64,000 bases of DNA, taken from contig NZ_JAJSOH010000008.1 in the NCBI RefSeq assembly GCF_021277265.1, forward strand, positions 230,872-294,871. The letters are read 5' to 3'. A model generated the notes under the pieces. That model did not search any database. It had not been told where the DNA came from and saw only the letters and a list, made by a program, of their open reading frames with translations. The position numbers and the translations under genes are program-made. Below, piece after piece: positions 52,169-61,900 of this stretch; position 1 is the first letter of the stretch, and every line of letters begins with the position of its first letter. This DNA is from Kineosporia rhizophila (GTDB lineage Bacteria; Actinomycetota; Actinomycetes; Actinomycetales; Kineosporiaceae).

Positions 52169-52951
52169 GTGGCCATTAGCACGCCGGAACCGGCAGACGA
52201 CTCGCGGGTCGAGGTACGCCGGAGCGGCCGGCGCCGCAGCACGGTTACGGCCTACCGCGAGGCCGGCCGCACGGTGGTGCTCATCCCCGCCCGTTTCACC
52301 CCCAGCCAGGAGCGGGAATGGGTGCAACGGATGCTCGAGCGGCTGGAGGCCCAGGAACGTCGACGGCGCCCGGGTGACGAGGAACTGATGACCCGGGCGG
52401 AGACGCTGAACGAGCGCCACCTCCGCGGCCTGGCCACTCCGGCGAGCGTGACCTGGGTGCAGAACCAGAACACCCGCTGGGGGTCGTGCACCCCGGCCGA
52501 CCGTTCGATCCGGCTGAGCACCCGCCTGCTCGGCATGCCGTCGTGGGTGCTCGACTACGTGCTGCTGCACGAGCTGGCCCACCTGATCGAGCCGGGGCAC
52601 GGGCCGGACTTCTGGTCGCTGCTGGACACCTATCCCCGCACCGAGCGGGCCCGGGGCTTCCTCGAGGGCTTCTCCGCCGCGCGCGACCTACCTGCCGACG
52701 AGGACCAGCCCGGCTTCTCGCCGGACGGGGACAACCCGGCCGACCACGCGGCTCACGCAGACCAGGACGACGAGGCGGACGAGACGGTCCGGCCGGCCCG
52801 CGAGACCGACGTGGACGACGAGGACCTGGACGACACCGTCGGCTTCCTGCCGGTGCCGGCAGCCACCGGCAAGCCTTCGGGCAAACCGGTGGCGGGACTG
52901 CCGGCCACCAAGCCCGGCAGTCCGCGCAAGGCCCCGCAGATCACGTCCTGA
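52169..52951 (+). CDS. YgjP-like (DUF45/M48-type) metallopeptidase domain protein
   Basis: 260 aa. NQNTRWGSCTPADRSIRLSTR and YVLLHELAHLIEPGHGPDFW are the diagnostic segments; HELAH and the downstream His bind zinc. The catalytic domain ends near residue 175. The last 85 residues are acidic then Pro/Lys-rich and probably disordered. Homologues are annotated as M48-family or UTP pyrophosphatase-like proteins; the substrate is not established. Start GTG 52169 is supported by a TACGGT box 6 nt upstream. Confidence 0.85.
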   Translation: MAISTPEPADDSRVEVRRSGRRRSTVTAYREAGRTVVLIPARFTPSQEREWVQRMLERLEAQERRRRPGDEELMTRAETLNERHLRGLATPASVTWVQNQNTRWGSCTPADRSIRLSTRLLGMPSWVLDYVLLHELAHLIEPGHGPDFWSLLDTYPRTERARGFLEGFSAARDLPADEDQPGFSPDGDNPADHAAHADQDDEADETVRPARETDVDDEDLDDTVGFLPVPAATGKPSGKPVAGLPATKPGSPRKAPQITS

Positions 52952-52976
52952 AGGCCACCGGCCGGTCGACCGGGCC

Positions 52977-53549
52977 TCAGCGCTGCGCGGCCAGCACCTG
53001 CACGGCGCGCCGGACGAGCTCCGGCACTCCGGAGGCCAGGTTGTCGGGTAGTGCGTCGGCGGGCCACCACTGCACCTGGGGCGACTCGCTGCTCGGGGTG
53101 GGCGCCAGGACGTCGGCGAGCATCAGGTACTGCAGGTCGAGGTGCCAGTCGACGATGCCGGGCGCGCACGGCGCGGGGTGCCGCGAGAGCAGGACCGGCG
53201 CCCCCAGGACCCGGCCGGACAGGCCGGTCTCCTCCCGCACCTCGCGGGCCGCGGCCTGGTCACCACTGGTGTCGTCCGGCTCGAAGTGACCGCCGGGCTG
53301 CACCCACTTCTGCATCCGGTGGTGGAACACCAGGCAGGTCTGCGTGCCGTCCGGACTCAGCACCGCGGCCGAGGCCGTCAGGTGCGCCGGGGTCTGCTCA
53401 CGGCGCAGCAGCCCGTCACCGGTGCTGGCCAGCAGCGCCAGCCAGGCGGTCTGCTCGAAGCGCTCGTCCGGGCCGTCCGGGCGGGCGTTGCGCAGGGCGG
53501 CGCCGACATCTTCCAGAAGCCGGCCGCCGCCCTGGGGCAGGTTGCTCAC
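52977..53549 (-). CDS. Nudix hydrolase
   Basis: 190 aa. The Nudix box is GGHFEPDDTSGDQAAAREVR then EETGLSG, with all catalytic Glu present. MQKWVQPGGHFE and WWPADALPDNLASGVPELVR fit the fold. Substrate unknown. The GTG overlaps the stop of the upstream DUF2342 gene (GTGA), so the two are co-translated. The 3' end converges on the metallopeptidase gene with 25 bp between. Confidence 0.85.
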   Translation of the reverse strand: MSNLPQGGGRLLEDVGAALRNARPDGPDERFEQTAWLALLASTGDGLLRREQTPAHLTASAAVLSPDGTQTCLVFHHRMQKWVQPGGHFEPDDTSGDQAAAREVREETGLSGRVLGAPVLLSRHPAPCAPGIVDWHLDLQYLMLADVLAPTPSSESPQVQWWPADALPDNLASGVPELVRRAVQVLAAQR

Positions 53550-55081
53550 TTGTCGCCGTCGCCCTTTTCCTCGTCCAACCCGCCGTCGAGCATCCGGGCC
53601 AGCTCCGCGTCCATGTCGTCGCCCTGCGACTCGACCTGCGCGAAGCCCACCGGGTCGGCGAACGCGGCCTCGTCGGGAGCGATGTCGGGGTGCGCCCACA
53701 GCGCGTCGCGGCCCGCCGCCCCGCGGGCGGCGGTCAGCGCCGACCACACCGCAGCGGCCTCCCGCAGCCGGCGGGGACGCAGCTCCAGGCCGACCAGCGA
53801 GGCGAACGTGTGCTCGGCCGGCCCGCCCGCGGCGCGACGCCGGCGGATGGTCTCCTGCAGGGCGGAGGCGTGCGGCAGCGAGTGCCGGGCGGCCTCGTCG
53901 ACCACCGTGTCCACCCAGCCCTCGACCAGGGCCAGGGCGGTCTCCAGCCGGTCGAGCGCGGCCTGCTGCTGCGGGGTGCGCTCGGGCTCGAAGATGTCCG
54001 AGGCCAGGGCCTGCTGCATGGCCTCCGGGTCGCTCGGGTCGATGTCCCGGATCGCCGACTCGATCCGGTCGGTGTCGATCACGATGCCGCGGGCGTACTC
54101 CTCCACCGCGGCGAGCAGGTGCGAGCGCAGCCACGGCACCCCGGCCACCAGCCGGGCGTGGGCGGCCTCGCGCAGGGCCAGGTAGAGGCGGACCTCGTCC
54201 TCCTCCAGCCCCAGGCCGTTGCCGAACTCGCTCAGGTTGACCGGGATCAGGGCCACCTTGCCGGCCGGCAGCAGGGGCAGGCCGACGTCGCCGCCGCCGA
54301 TCACCTCGCGCGAGAGCCCGCCGATCGCGTGACCAAGCTGCGCCCCGAAGAACGTGCCACCCATCTTGCGCATCATCGGCAGGGCGCCGCCCAGCAGGGC
54401 CCGCATCTCCGGGGGAGCCTGCTCGGTCAGTGCCTTGGCCATCGCCTCGCCGACGCTCAGCGCCACCGGCTCGACCACGACCTTCCAGACCCCGAGCGTG
54501 TTCTCGATCCACTCGGCCCGGCTCCAGGCCTCGGTGCGCCCGGTCGCGGCGGGCAGGTCGCAGACCCGGTCCAGCCACAGGTCGGCGGTGCGCAGGGCCT
54601 CGGCGACCTTACGGTGCTGGGCGTCGCCGACGCTCGGGTCGCCGCCCTCGGCCGCGGCCTGGCGGGCCACGGTGGTGGCCAGCTCCCAGTTCACCGGGCC
54701 GTCGCCGCCGGACATCATCATCTGCTGCACCGAGTTGAGCATGGCCTGCAGCGACTGCGGGTCCTGCGGCATACCGGGCAGGTTCAGCATCCCCGGCGGA
54801 AGGTTGCCGAGCAGGTCCGGCGGCAGGTTCGGGCCCGCCCCACCGCCCATGAAGGCGGCGAACAGCCCGGCCAGCGGGTCCTGCGGGTCCTCGTCCGGCT
54901 TCGGCCGTCCGGCCCCGCCGGTGGGCAGGTCGGAGCCGAACCCGATGCGCGGCCCGGTGCCCCCGGCGCCCCCGGAGGGCGGGGTGCCCGGTTCGTCGCG
55001 GGGCTGGCCGGACTGCTGGTTCTCGTCGTCGCGGGGGCCTTCGGACTCAGCGTCCCGGCCGTCCCGGTTTCCCTCGCTCAT
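53546..55081 (-). CDS. DUF2342 zinc-dependent metalloprotease-like protein
   Basis: 511 aa. The first 110 residues are disordered, Gly/Pro-rich and acidic. The folded part includes NWELATTVARQAAAEGGDP, FFGAQLGHAIGGLSREV, LALREAAHARLVAGVPWLRSHL and a long helical C-terminus. The EAAHARL segment is the family's putative metal site. It matches the hydrolase family found at Rv3195 beside whiB7 in mycobacteria as I recall; biochemical role is not settled. GAGGGAGA lies 7 nt before the ATG. It heads an operon with the Nudix gene. Confidence 0.8.
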   Translation of the reverse strand: MSEGNRDGRDAESEGPRDDENQQSGQPRDEPGTPPSGGAGGTGPRIGFGSDLPTGGAGRPKPDEDPQDPLAGLFAAFMGGGAGPNLPPDLLGNLPPGMLNLPGMPQDPQSLQAMLNSVQQMMMSGGDGPVNWELATTVARQAAAEGGDPSVGDAQHRKVAEALRTADLWLDRVCDLPAATGRTEAWSRAEWIENTLGVWKVVVEPVALSVGEAMAKALTEQAPPEMRALLGGALPMMRKMGGTFFGAQLGHAIGGLSREVIGGGDVGLPLLPAGKVALIPVNLSEFGNGLGLEEDEVRLYLALREAAHARLVAGVPWLRSHLLAAVEEYARGIVIDTDRIESAIRDIDPSDPEAMQQALASDIFEPERTPQQQAALDRLETALALVEGWVDTVVDEAARHSLPHASALQETIRRRRAAGGPAEHTFASLVGLELRPRRLREAAAVWSALTAARGAAGRDALWAHPDIAPDEAAFADPVGFAQVESQGDDMDAELARMLDGGLDEEKGDGDK

Positions 55082-55459
55082 GTTCGGTCTCCCTCGCTGA
55101 CGATCGCCCGGCCGCCGTCGTTCGTTGCTCGTGCTGGTCTGCCCGGTGCGGTCAGGTGCTGCCCGCCGTCCCGGCCCGGCGCCCCACGTCTCTTCCCAGG
55201 GTCGCACCGATCGGCCGACGGTACCGGCGGGCGCACCGGCACCGGCCGGTGTTGTCCGCAGATCCTGCCCGGTCGGCGACGGTGGTGCCCGACCGGGGTG
55301 CATCCGGTTGTTCAGAGCGTCCAACGCGCGGGAGCCCGTCGGTGAGCCGTGATCCGCCAAGGGCGAAAAACACGTTCTGGCTGCCTCAAGGGGCACGGGC
55401 GCTGTTGCGGGGAGCGACCCGGGGTGCCAGGAATCGACTGGTGATGATGGGATTCTGCC

Positions 55460-57115
55460 GTGACCCCGAAACGCCGCCCCCGCTTCGTGCTCGGATCTGC
55501 CGGGCAGACCGGGCCCGGTGTGATCGCGGTCACCGGTGCGGCCGGTCCCGCCGGGCGTGCTCTGGTGCGCTCGTTGCTGCGCCGGATGAGTGATTCGCCG
55601 CAGACCGCCCCGGTGCGGGTGATCGCGGTGGACACCGCCGAGCGGATCGAGCGGCTCACCGCCCCGCCGGCGCCCCGTCCCACCGAACCGGTCCGGATCG
55701 CGGATGACGGCGAGACCGAAGCCGATGTGCGGGATCAGGCCAAGGATGAAGCCAAGGATCCGGCCAAGGGGCAGGCCAAGGATCTGGCCGAGGGTGAGGC
55801 CAGGGATCAGGCCAGGGACGTGGAACCGGCCGGGATCGAGCCCGGCCTGGAGTACGCCGCCCAGACCCACACGCCAGACCGGGGAACGCCGTCTCTCGCT
55901 CCCGCCGAGCCGGAGAAGGAACCGGCCGATGCAGGCCAAGGCTCTGCGTCGTCCGTAATCGACGAACCGAACGCAACCACCGACAGCTCCCGCCCCCGCC
56001 GCCGCTCCTACCTCCCCGCCGGTCTGGCCTCCACGCTGACCGCGACGCGCAAGGAGCCGAAAGAGGAGCCCCAGGAAGAGCCTGCCAAGCCTGCCAAGAA
56101 GGACGAGCGCCCGTCCTTTCCCGAGCTCGGAATCGTGCCCGGTACCGACACCGGCGTGGATTGGCGGCCGGCGGACATCTCCTCACCGGATGTCGTTGCT
56201 GCCCTGGACTCGGCCGACGTGGTCGTTCACCTCTCCACCGCCGACGACCTGGCTCAGACCGTCACTGGAAACTCGTCCGACCGGCGGCTGCGCGCGGTGC
56301 GAGCGGCGCAGGCAGTCAGCATGGCCGCCGCCGCGGTCGGTGCCCGCCGCTTCGTCGCCGTTACCAGTGCCATGGTGCTCGGCGCCCGCCCCGACAACCC
56401 CGTACCCCTAGAAGACGACGCCACCTGCCGCGCTGATCCGGACGATGGGCTGGTCGGCGACCTCCTGGAGGTGGAACGCGTACTGGAGCGCATCCCGCGG
56501 GTGCACCCCGGTCTGGAGTTCACCCTGATCCGCCCGGCGGCCCTGGTCGGGCCGGGCGTGGACACGGCGGTCACCCGGCACTTCGAGGCCCCCCGGCTGC
56601 TGGTGCTCCGCGGCACCGGCACCCGCTGGCAGTTCTGCCACGTCGACGATCTGGCCGAGGCGATCTGGACGGTGCTGGCCAACGGGATCAGCGGCGCGCT
56701 CACCGCCGGCGCCGACGGGTCGATGGACGAGACGCAGGTCGAGCAGATCAGCGGGATGCGTCGTCTCGAGGTCCCTGCCGGGCTGGCGTTCAGTACGGCC
56801 GAACGACTGCACCGGGTGGGGGTGCTCAACACCCCCGCGAGCGAACTCGCCTACGTCGTGCATCCCTGGGTCATCGGTTCGACCGGGCTGCTCGCCGCGG
56901 GCTGGCGGCCGGAGCACGACAACGAGACCTGCCTGAAGGGGCTGCTCGACGACCAACGCCGTCGCCGGGCCACGCCGGGTTGGCGGGTGGACCGCCGGGA
57001 AGCGGCCGCGATGGGTGCGGCCGGTGCGGCGGTGGCGCTGCTGGGTACTGCCGCGATCGTGCGGCAGGCCAGGTCGCGGCAGTCCAAACGTCGTCGTTCT
57101 ACGCTGGAGGGGTGA
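55460..57115 (+). CDS. NAD-dependent epimerase/SDR-like protein with charged repeat insertion
   Basis: 551 aa. The Rossmann loop VTGAAGPAGRAL is at about residues 25-36. After roughly 65 residues the fold is broken by about 165 disordered residues, including Lys/Asp/Ala repeats (AKDEAKDPAKGQAKDLAEGE). It resumes with DVVAALDSADVVVHLSTADD, RFVAVTSAMVLGARPDNPVP and FTLIRPAALVGPG. A catalytic Tyr-Lys pair is not obvious, so it may be a non-catalytic atypical SDR. A C-terminal hydrophobic segment may anchor it. Its TGA overlaps the GTG of the PDZ protease gene (GTGA). Confidence 0.75.
   Translation: MTPKRRPRFVLGSAGQTGPGVIAVTGAAGPAGRALVRSLLRRMSDSPQTAPVRVIAVDTAERIERLTAPPAPRPTEPVRIADDGETEADVRDQAKDEAKDPAKGQAKDLAEGEARDQARDVEPAGIEPGLEYAAQTHTPDRGTPSLAPAEPEKEPADAGQGSASSVIDEPNATTDSSRPRRRSYLPAGLASTLTATRKEPKEEPQEEPAKPAKKDERPSFPELGIVPGTDTGVDWRPADISSPDVVAALDSADVVVHLSTADDLAQTVTGNSSDRRLRAVRAAQAVSMAAAAVGARRFVAVTSAMVLGARPDNPVPLEDDATCRADPDDGLVGDLLEVERVLERIPRVHPGLEFTLIRPAALVGPGVDTAVTRHFEAPRLLVLRGTGTRWQFCHVDDLAEAIWTVLANGISGALTAGADGSMDETQVEQISGMRRLEVPAGLAFSTAERLHRVGVLNTPASELAYVVHPWVIGSTGLLAAGWRPEHDNETCLKGLLDDQRRRRATPGWRVDRREAAAMGAAGAAVALLGTAAIVRQARSRQSKRRRSTLEG
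55735..55818 (+). repeat. Short in-frame tandem repeats within the SDR-like gene
   Basis: Imperfect 12-15 nt units built on GGCCAAGGAT encode alternating Ala-Lys-Asp and Ala-Lys-Gly residues. They lie in the disordered insertion. Confidence 0.6.
57100..57105 (+). promoter_or_regulatory. Possible -10 box of the PDZ protease gene
   Basis: TACGCT ends 6 nt before the GTG at 57112. GGAGGGG also abuts the start, so both leaderless and coupled translation are possible. Confidence 0.35.
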
Positions 57116-58227
57116 CCGACCGTCCCGTGACCGAACCGTTGAGCCAGCCGGACGAGCAGGTCGGGGAGAGATCGAGCCTGTTCGACCCACGCACCGCGGT
57201 GATGCTGATCGCCTGCCTGTTCGCCGTGATCCTCTCGTCGCTCGTGGTGCTACTGCCGGTGAAGTACGCGATCCTGCGACCCGGCCCGGTCCTGAACACC
57301 CTCGGCGAGGTCGACGGTCAGCCGCTGATCTCGATCTCCGGGCACCAGACCTACGAGACGTCCGGCACGCTCGACCTGACCACTGTCTCGGTGCTCGGCG
57401 GTCCCGACCGCAAGGTCACGCTGCTGCAGGTCTTCGACGCCTGGCTGCGCGACAGCAGCGCGGTGGTCCCTGAGGAGCAGGTCTTCACCCCGGGGGAGAC
57501 CCAGGAGCAGTCCGAGGCGGAGAACGCCGCCGAGATGACGTCCTCCCAGGAAAGCGCCACCGCGGCCGCGCTGTGGGCGCTCGGCATCAAGGTGCCCACC
57601 ACGCTGACGGTGGCCGGTACCGACCCCGCGGCCCCGGCGGCCAAGACGCTCCAGGAGGACGACGTGATCCTCGGGGTGGACGGGAAGGCGATCGGCGATC
57701 TGGCGCAGTTACGCACCACACTGGCCGATTCCGAGCCCGGCGCCGAGGTACGGGTCCGGATCCGGCGCGACGGTCAGGTGCGCACCGTGTCCACCGAGAC
57801 CACCCAGAACGCCGAGGGCGACACCGTGCTGGGGATCTACATCGTCCCCGACTTCGACTTCCCGTTCGACGTGAAGATCCAGATCGAGGACATCGGCGGA
57901 CCGAGCGCCGGGATGATGTTCGCCCTGGGCATCGTCGACACGCTTACCCCCGGCGATCTGACCGGGGGTAAGGACATCGCCGGTACGGGCACGATCGACG
58001 CAGACGGCACGGTCGGCCCGATCGGAGGGATCCGGCAGAAGCTGGTGGGGGCGCGGGACGCGGGGGCCGAGTACTTCCTGGCCCCCGCGGACAACTGCAA
58101 CGAGGTGGTCGACCACATCCCCGACGGCCTGGACGTGATCAAGGTCGAGACGCTCGACCAGGCCCGCACCGACGTCGAGGCCATCGCCAAGGGCGACACC
58201 GGCGGGCTGGCCCGGTGCGATTCCTGA
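57112..58227 (+). CDS. PDZ-domain Lon-type (S16) membrane protease
   Basis: 371 aa. One TM helix at about residues 30-52 anchors it, so the rest is outside the cell. A PDZ domain (ILGVDGKAIGDLAQLRTTL) is followed by the Lon protease domain with nucleophile Ser in IGGPSAGMMFAL and Lys in IRQKLVGARDAG. This is the YlbL/Rv3194c type. The substrate is unknown. The GTG overlaps the SDR-like gene stop. A hairpin follows the stop codon. Confidence 0.9.
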   Translation: MTDRPVTEPLSQPDEQVGERSSLFDPRTAVMLIACLFAVILSSLVVLLPVKYAILRPGPVLNTLGEVDGQPLISISGHQTYETSGTLDLTTVSVLGGPDRKVTLLQVFDAWLRDSSAVVPEEQVFTPGETQEQSEAENAAEMTSSQESATAAALWALGIKVPTTLTVAGTDPAAPAAKTLQEDDVILGVDGKAIGDLAQLRTTLADSEPGAEVRVRIRRDGQVRTVSTETTQNAEGDTVLGIYIVPDFDFPFDVKIQIEDIGGPSAGMMFALGIVDTLTPGDLTGGKDIAGTGTIDADGTVGPIGGIRQKLVGARDAGAEYFLAPADNCNEVVDHIPDGLDVIKVETLDQARTDVEAIAKGDTGGLARCDS

Positions 58228-58247
58228 GAAGACCGAACTGAGGACGT

Positions 58248-58277
58248 AGGTGCGCGCCGACGGCGCTCGGCGCACCT
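58248..58277. terminator. Hairpin between PDZ protease and PPA1309 genes
   Basis: AGGTG/CACCT and CGCCGA/TCGGCG pair around CGGCGC with a 2-nt bulge. It lies 20 nt after the protease stop and 4 nt before the convergent stop. CTGAGGACG precedes it, the element found at other gene ends. Confidence 0.65.
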
Positions 58278-58281
58278 CGGT

Positions 58282-58842
58282 CTAGTCGAGAGTTGCGGCT
58301 ACCCCTTCGACCAGACCGGGCGCCAGGTCGGGGCCGACGGCCACGCTGTCGTCCGAGTCGTGGTCACGGGCCCGCACCGCGCAGCAGTACTGGCCGCTGC
58401 GCAGCACCGCGGCCCCGAGCCGGACGTCGCGGCGCTGCGGGTGCTGCTCGATCCACTCGGCCGCGGCGTCCTCGTCGTCCGGGATCTGGCTCTCGGCCTC
58501 GGGCGGCAGAACGGTGCGCTCCACCACCACCGCGGCCCCGTCCACCGAGTCCGGCCAGGCGATCTGGTGCAGCAGTTCCTCCAGGTTGGAGGCCTGCGGC
58601 AGACCCTCCTGCTCGACCGCGGTGAGGTGGTCGGGGTCCTGCTGGGCGTTCTCGATCACCTCGGTGGGCAGCCGGTTGGCCAGGGACGGGTCCCGCTCGA
58701 TCGCCGCCGCGGTGCGGACCAGCGCGAACACCCGCACCGGTGCGTCCCAGCCGGCGGTGGCGACGTGGCGCTCGAGCTCCACGATCACGCGGCGGACGGA
58801 CAACGACCGGGAGTCGGCGAGTTCTTCAGTCACGGCCCGCAT
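58282..58842 (-). CDS. PPA1309-family conserved protein
   Basis: 186 aa. Segments such as VIVELERHVATAGWDAPVRVFALV, IAWPDSVDGAAVVVERTVLP and RLGAAVLRSGQYCCAVRARD match the actinobacterial PPA1309 family, of unknown function. ATG 58842 has GCGAGG directly before it; GTG 58833 is a possible later start. It is divergent from the UPF0182 gene and convergent with the protease gene. Confidence 0.75.
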   Translation of the reverse strand: MRAVTEELADSRSLSVRRVIVELERHVATAGWDAPVRVFALVRTAAAIERDPSLANRLPTEVIENAQQDPDHLTAVEQEGLPQASNLEELLHQIAWPDSVDGAAVVVERTVLPPEAESQIPDDEDAAAEWIEQHPQRRDVRLGAAVLRSGQYCCAVRARDHDSDDSVAVGPDLAPGLVEGVAATLD

Positions 58843-58940
58843 CCTCGCACCCTGACGATCATCGGGCCTCACCAGTGGCGCCGAACTGATTCACAGTCCG
58901 GTATCAGCTGCGTCAGGTAGGGAACCGGGCGCAACGTGGG

Positions 58941-58946
58941 TAAGTT
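58941..58946 (+). promoter_or_regulatory. -10 box of a probable leaderless UPF0182 transcript
   Basis: TAAGTT ends 8 nt before the GTG at 58955. No ribosome binding site lies between. Confidence 0.45.
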
Positions 58947-58954
58947 CTCCTTGC

Positions 58955-61900
58955 GTGACGTACGAGCGCGATCCCCGCGGCCCCCGGCCGGTCCTCAACA
59001 AGCGCCGGCGCGGAGCACTGGCCCCCACGCTGATCACCCTCGGGGTGCTCATCGTGCTGGGCCTGATCGCGTCCCAGATGTGGACAGAGGTGCTCTGGTA
59101 CCAGTCGGTGGGCTTCACCCAGGTCTACCGCACCGAGCTGATCACCAAGGTCGTCCTGTTCGTCCTGGGAGCCGTCGTGATGGGCGCCGCGGTCGCGGCG
59201 TCGCTGATGATCGGTTACCGCAGCCGCCCGATCTACGCGCCGGTCTCGACCGAGCAGGTCGGGCTGGACCGCTACCGCGAGAGCATCGAGCCGCTGCGCC
59301 GGCTGGTCGGCGTGGCCGTGCCGATCGTCCTGGCCCTGTTCGCCGGGTCGGCGGCCAGCCAGCAGTGGCAGACCGCGCAGCTCTGGCTGAACCGCACGTC
59401 GTTCGGCCAGAAGGACCCGCAGTTCAACCTGGACATCGGGTTCTTCGTCTTCACCCTGCCCTGGCTGCAGTTCCTGGTCAGCTTCCTGACCGCGGCGGTG
59501 TTCCTGTCCGCGATCGCGGCGGTGGTCACGCACTACCTCTACGGCGGGCTGCGGGTGCAGGGCGCCGGGCAGCGCCTCACCCAGGCCGCCCGGGTGCACC
59601 TGTTCGTGCTGGCGGCCTCGTTCCTGCTGCTGCGCGGCCTCGACTACTGGCTCGGCCGGTACGCGCTCTCCACCAAGGACTCGCAGCTCATCACCGGTCT
59701 GACCTACACCGACGCGAACGCCGGGCTGACCTCGCGCGGCATCCTGGCCGGCATCGCGGTGATCATCGCGCTGCTGTTCGTCGCCGCCGCGTTCGTCGAG
59801 CGGATCCGGCTGATCCCGCTGTACGGCACCGCCCTGCTGGTGATCTCGGCGATCGTGATCGGCGGCATCTACCCGGCCGCGGTGCAGCGCTTCCAGGTCC
59901 AGCCGAGCGCCCGCGAGCTGGAGCGGGACTACATCCAGAAGAACATCAGTGCCACCCGGGCGGCCTACGGCCTGGAGGACATCGAGGTCCAGAACTACAA
60001 CGCCCAGTCCGAGGCGGACGAGGCCGACCTGCGCTCCACCGCCGAGACCATCCCGGGCATCCGGCTGCTCGACCCGGCCCTGGTCAGCCCGACCTTCGCC
60101 CAGCTGCAGCAGATCCGGCAGTACTACTCCTTCGCCGACAACCTCGACGTGGACAAGTACGAGATCGACGGCGAGATGCGCGACGCAGTGGTCGCGGTCC
60201 GCGAACTGAACCTCGACGCCGCGCCGCAGGCCCAGCGCGGCTGGGTCAACGACCACATCGTCTACACCCACGGCTACGGCATGGTCGCGGCGTACGGCAA
60301 CGAGCGCACCTCCGACGGCCGGCCGGTGTTCCTGCAGTCCGGCATCCCCTCGACCGGTGAGCTGGAGGAGTACGAGCCGCGGATCTACTTCGGCGAGAAC
60401 TCCCCGAACTACTCGATCGTGGGCGCGCCCGACGGGGCCGCCCCGCAGGAGCTCGACTTCCCGGACGACGGCAGCCCGAACGGCCAGGCCAACTACACCT
60501 ACACGGGTGACGGCGGGGTGGAGGTCGGCTCGACCTTCCGCCAGCTGCTGTACTCGATCAAGTTCCAGGACCAGAACATCCTGCTGTCCAACCAGGTGAA
60601 CGACGAGTCGCGGATCCTCTACGACCGCTCGCCGCGCGAGCGGGTGCAGAAGATCGCGCCCTTCCTCACGCTCGACGGTGACCCGTACCCGGCGGTCGTG
60701 GACGGCCGGGTCAAGTGGATCGTCGACGCGTACACCACCACCTCGCAGTACCCCTACTCCCGCACCCAGGTGCTGGAGGACGCGACGTCCGACTCGATCA
60801 CCGAGACCACCACCGCGGTGGCCGCGCTGGACAGCACCCGGGTCAACTACATCCGTAACTCGGTGAAGGCCACCGTCGACGCGTACGACGGCTCGGTCAA
60901 CCTGTACAGCTGGGACGAGAAGGACCCGATCCTCAAGGCCTGGACCAAGGTCTTCCCCAACACGGTCCAGCCGATGAGCGCGATCAGCGCCGACCTGATG
61001 TCGCACATCCGGTACCCGGAAGACCTGTTCAAGGTCCAGCGGGAGCTGCTGCAGCGCTACCACGTGGCCGACGCGAACGCGTTCTACTCGCAGCAGGACT
61101 TCTGGACGGTCCCGGCCGACCCGACCCGCGACGCGCGCAACTCGCTGCAGCCGCCGTTCTACCTGACCCTGCAGATGCCGGGCGCCGAGACCACCAACTT
61201 CTCGCTCACCTCCACGTTCATTCCGGCCGGAGGTAACCGGGGCGTGCTCACCGGCTTCCTGGCGGTGGATGCCGACGCCGGCAGTGAGAAGGGCCAGCGG
61301 CGGGACGACTACGGTCAGATGCGGCTGCTCCAGCTGCCGCGAGACACCGTGATCTCCGGCCCGGGCCAGGTGCAGAACGCCTTCACCTCCGACCCGGACG
61401 TCTCCTACCTGCTGAACCAGCTGCAACGCGGTAACGAGACCCAGGTGCTGCGAGGCAACCTGCTCACCCTGCCCCTGGCCGGCGGTCTGCTCTACGTGCA
61501 GCCGGTCTACGTACAGGGCTCCGGCAACACCGCCTATCCGTTGCTGCAGCGCGTGCTGGTCTCGTTCGGTGACGAGATCGGGTTCGCCGACACCCTCGAG
61601 GGCGCCCTCGACCAGGTGTTCGGTGAGGCCCGGCCGGACACCGGCGACACCGGGGGCGGCGACGACCCGGGCGAGGGCGAGGAGCCCGGCAGCGGCGACT
61701 CGGCCGTGGCCAGCGCCCAGCGGGAACTGCAGGACGCCCTGGACGACGCCTCCAAGGCCTTCCAGGACGGTCGCACGGCCCTGCAGAACAACGACTTCGC
61801 CGCCTACGGCGAGGCGCAGACGGCGCTTGAGGACGCTCTGCAGCGGGCCACCGAGGCCGAGACCGCACTGGAAGCCGCCCAGCAGGCGGCCGGGGAGGAG

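Noticed and set aside
58913..61426. 837-aa minus-strand open frame opposite the UPF0182 gene
   Set aside because: Antisense shadow of a well-recognised membrane protein.
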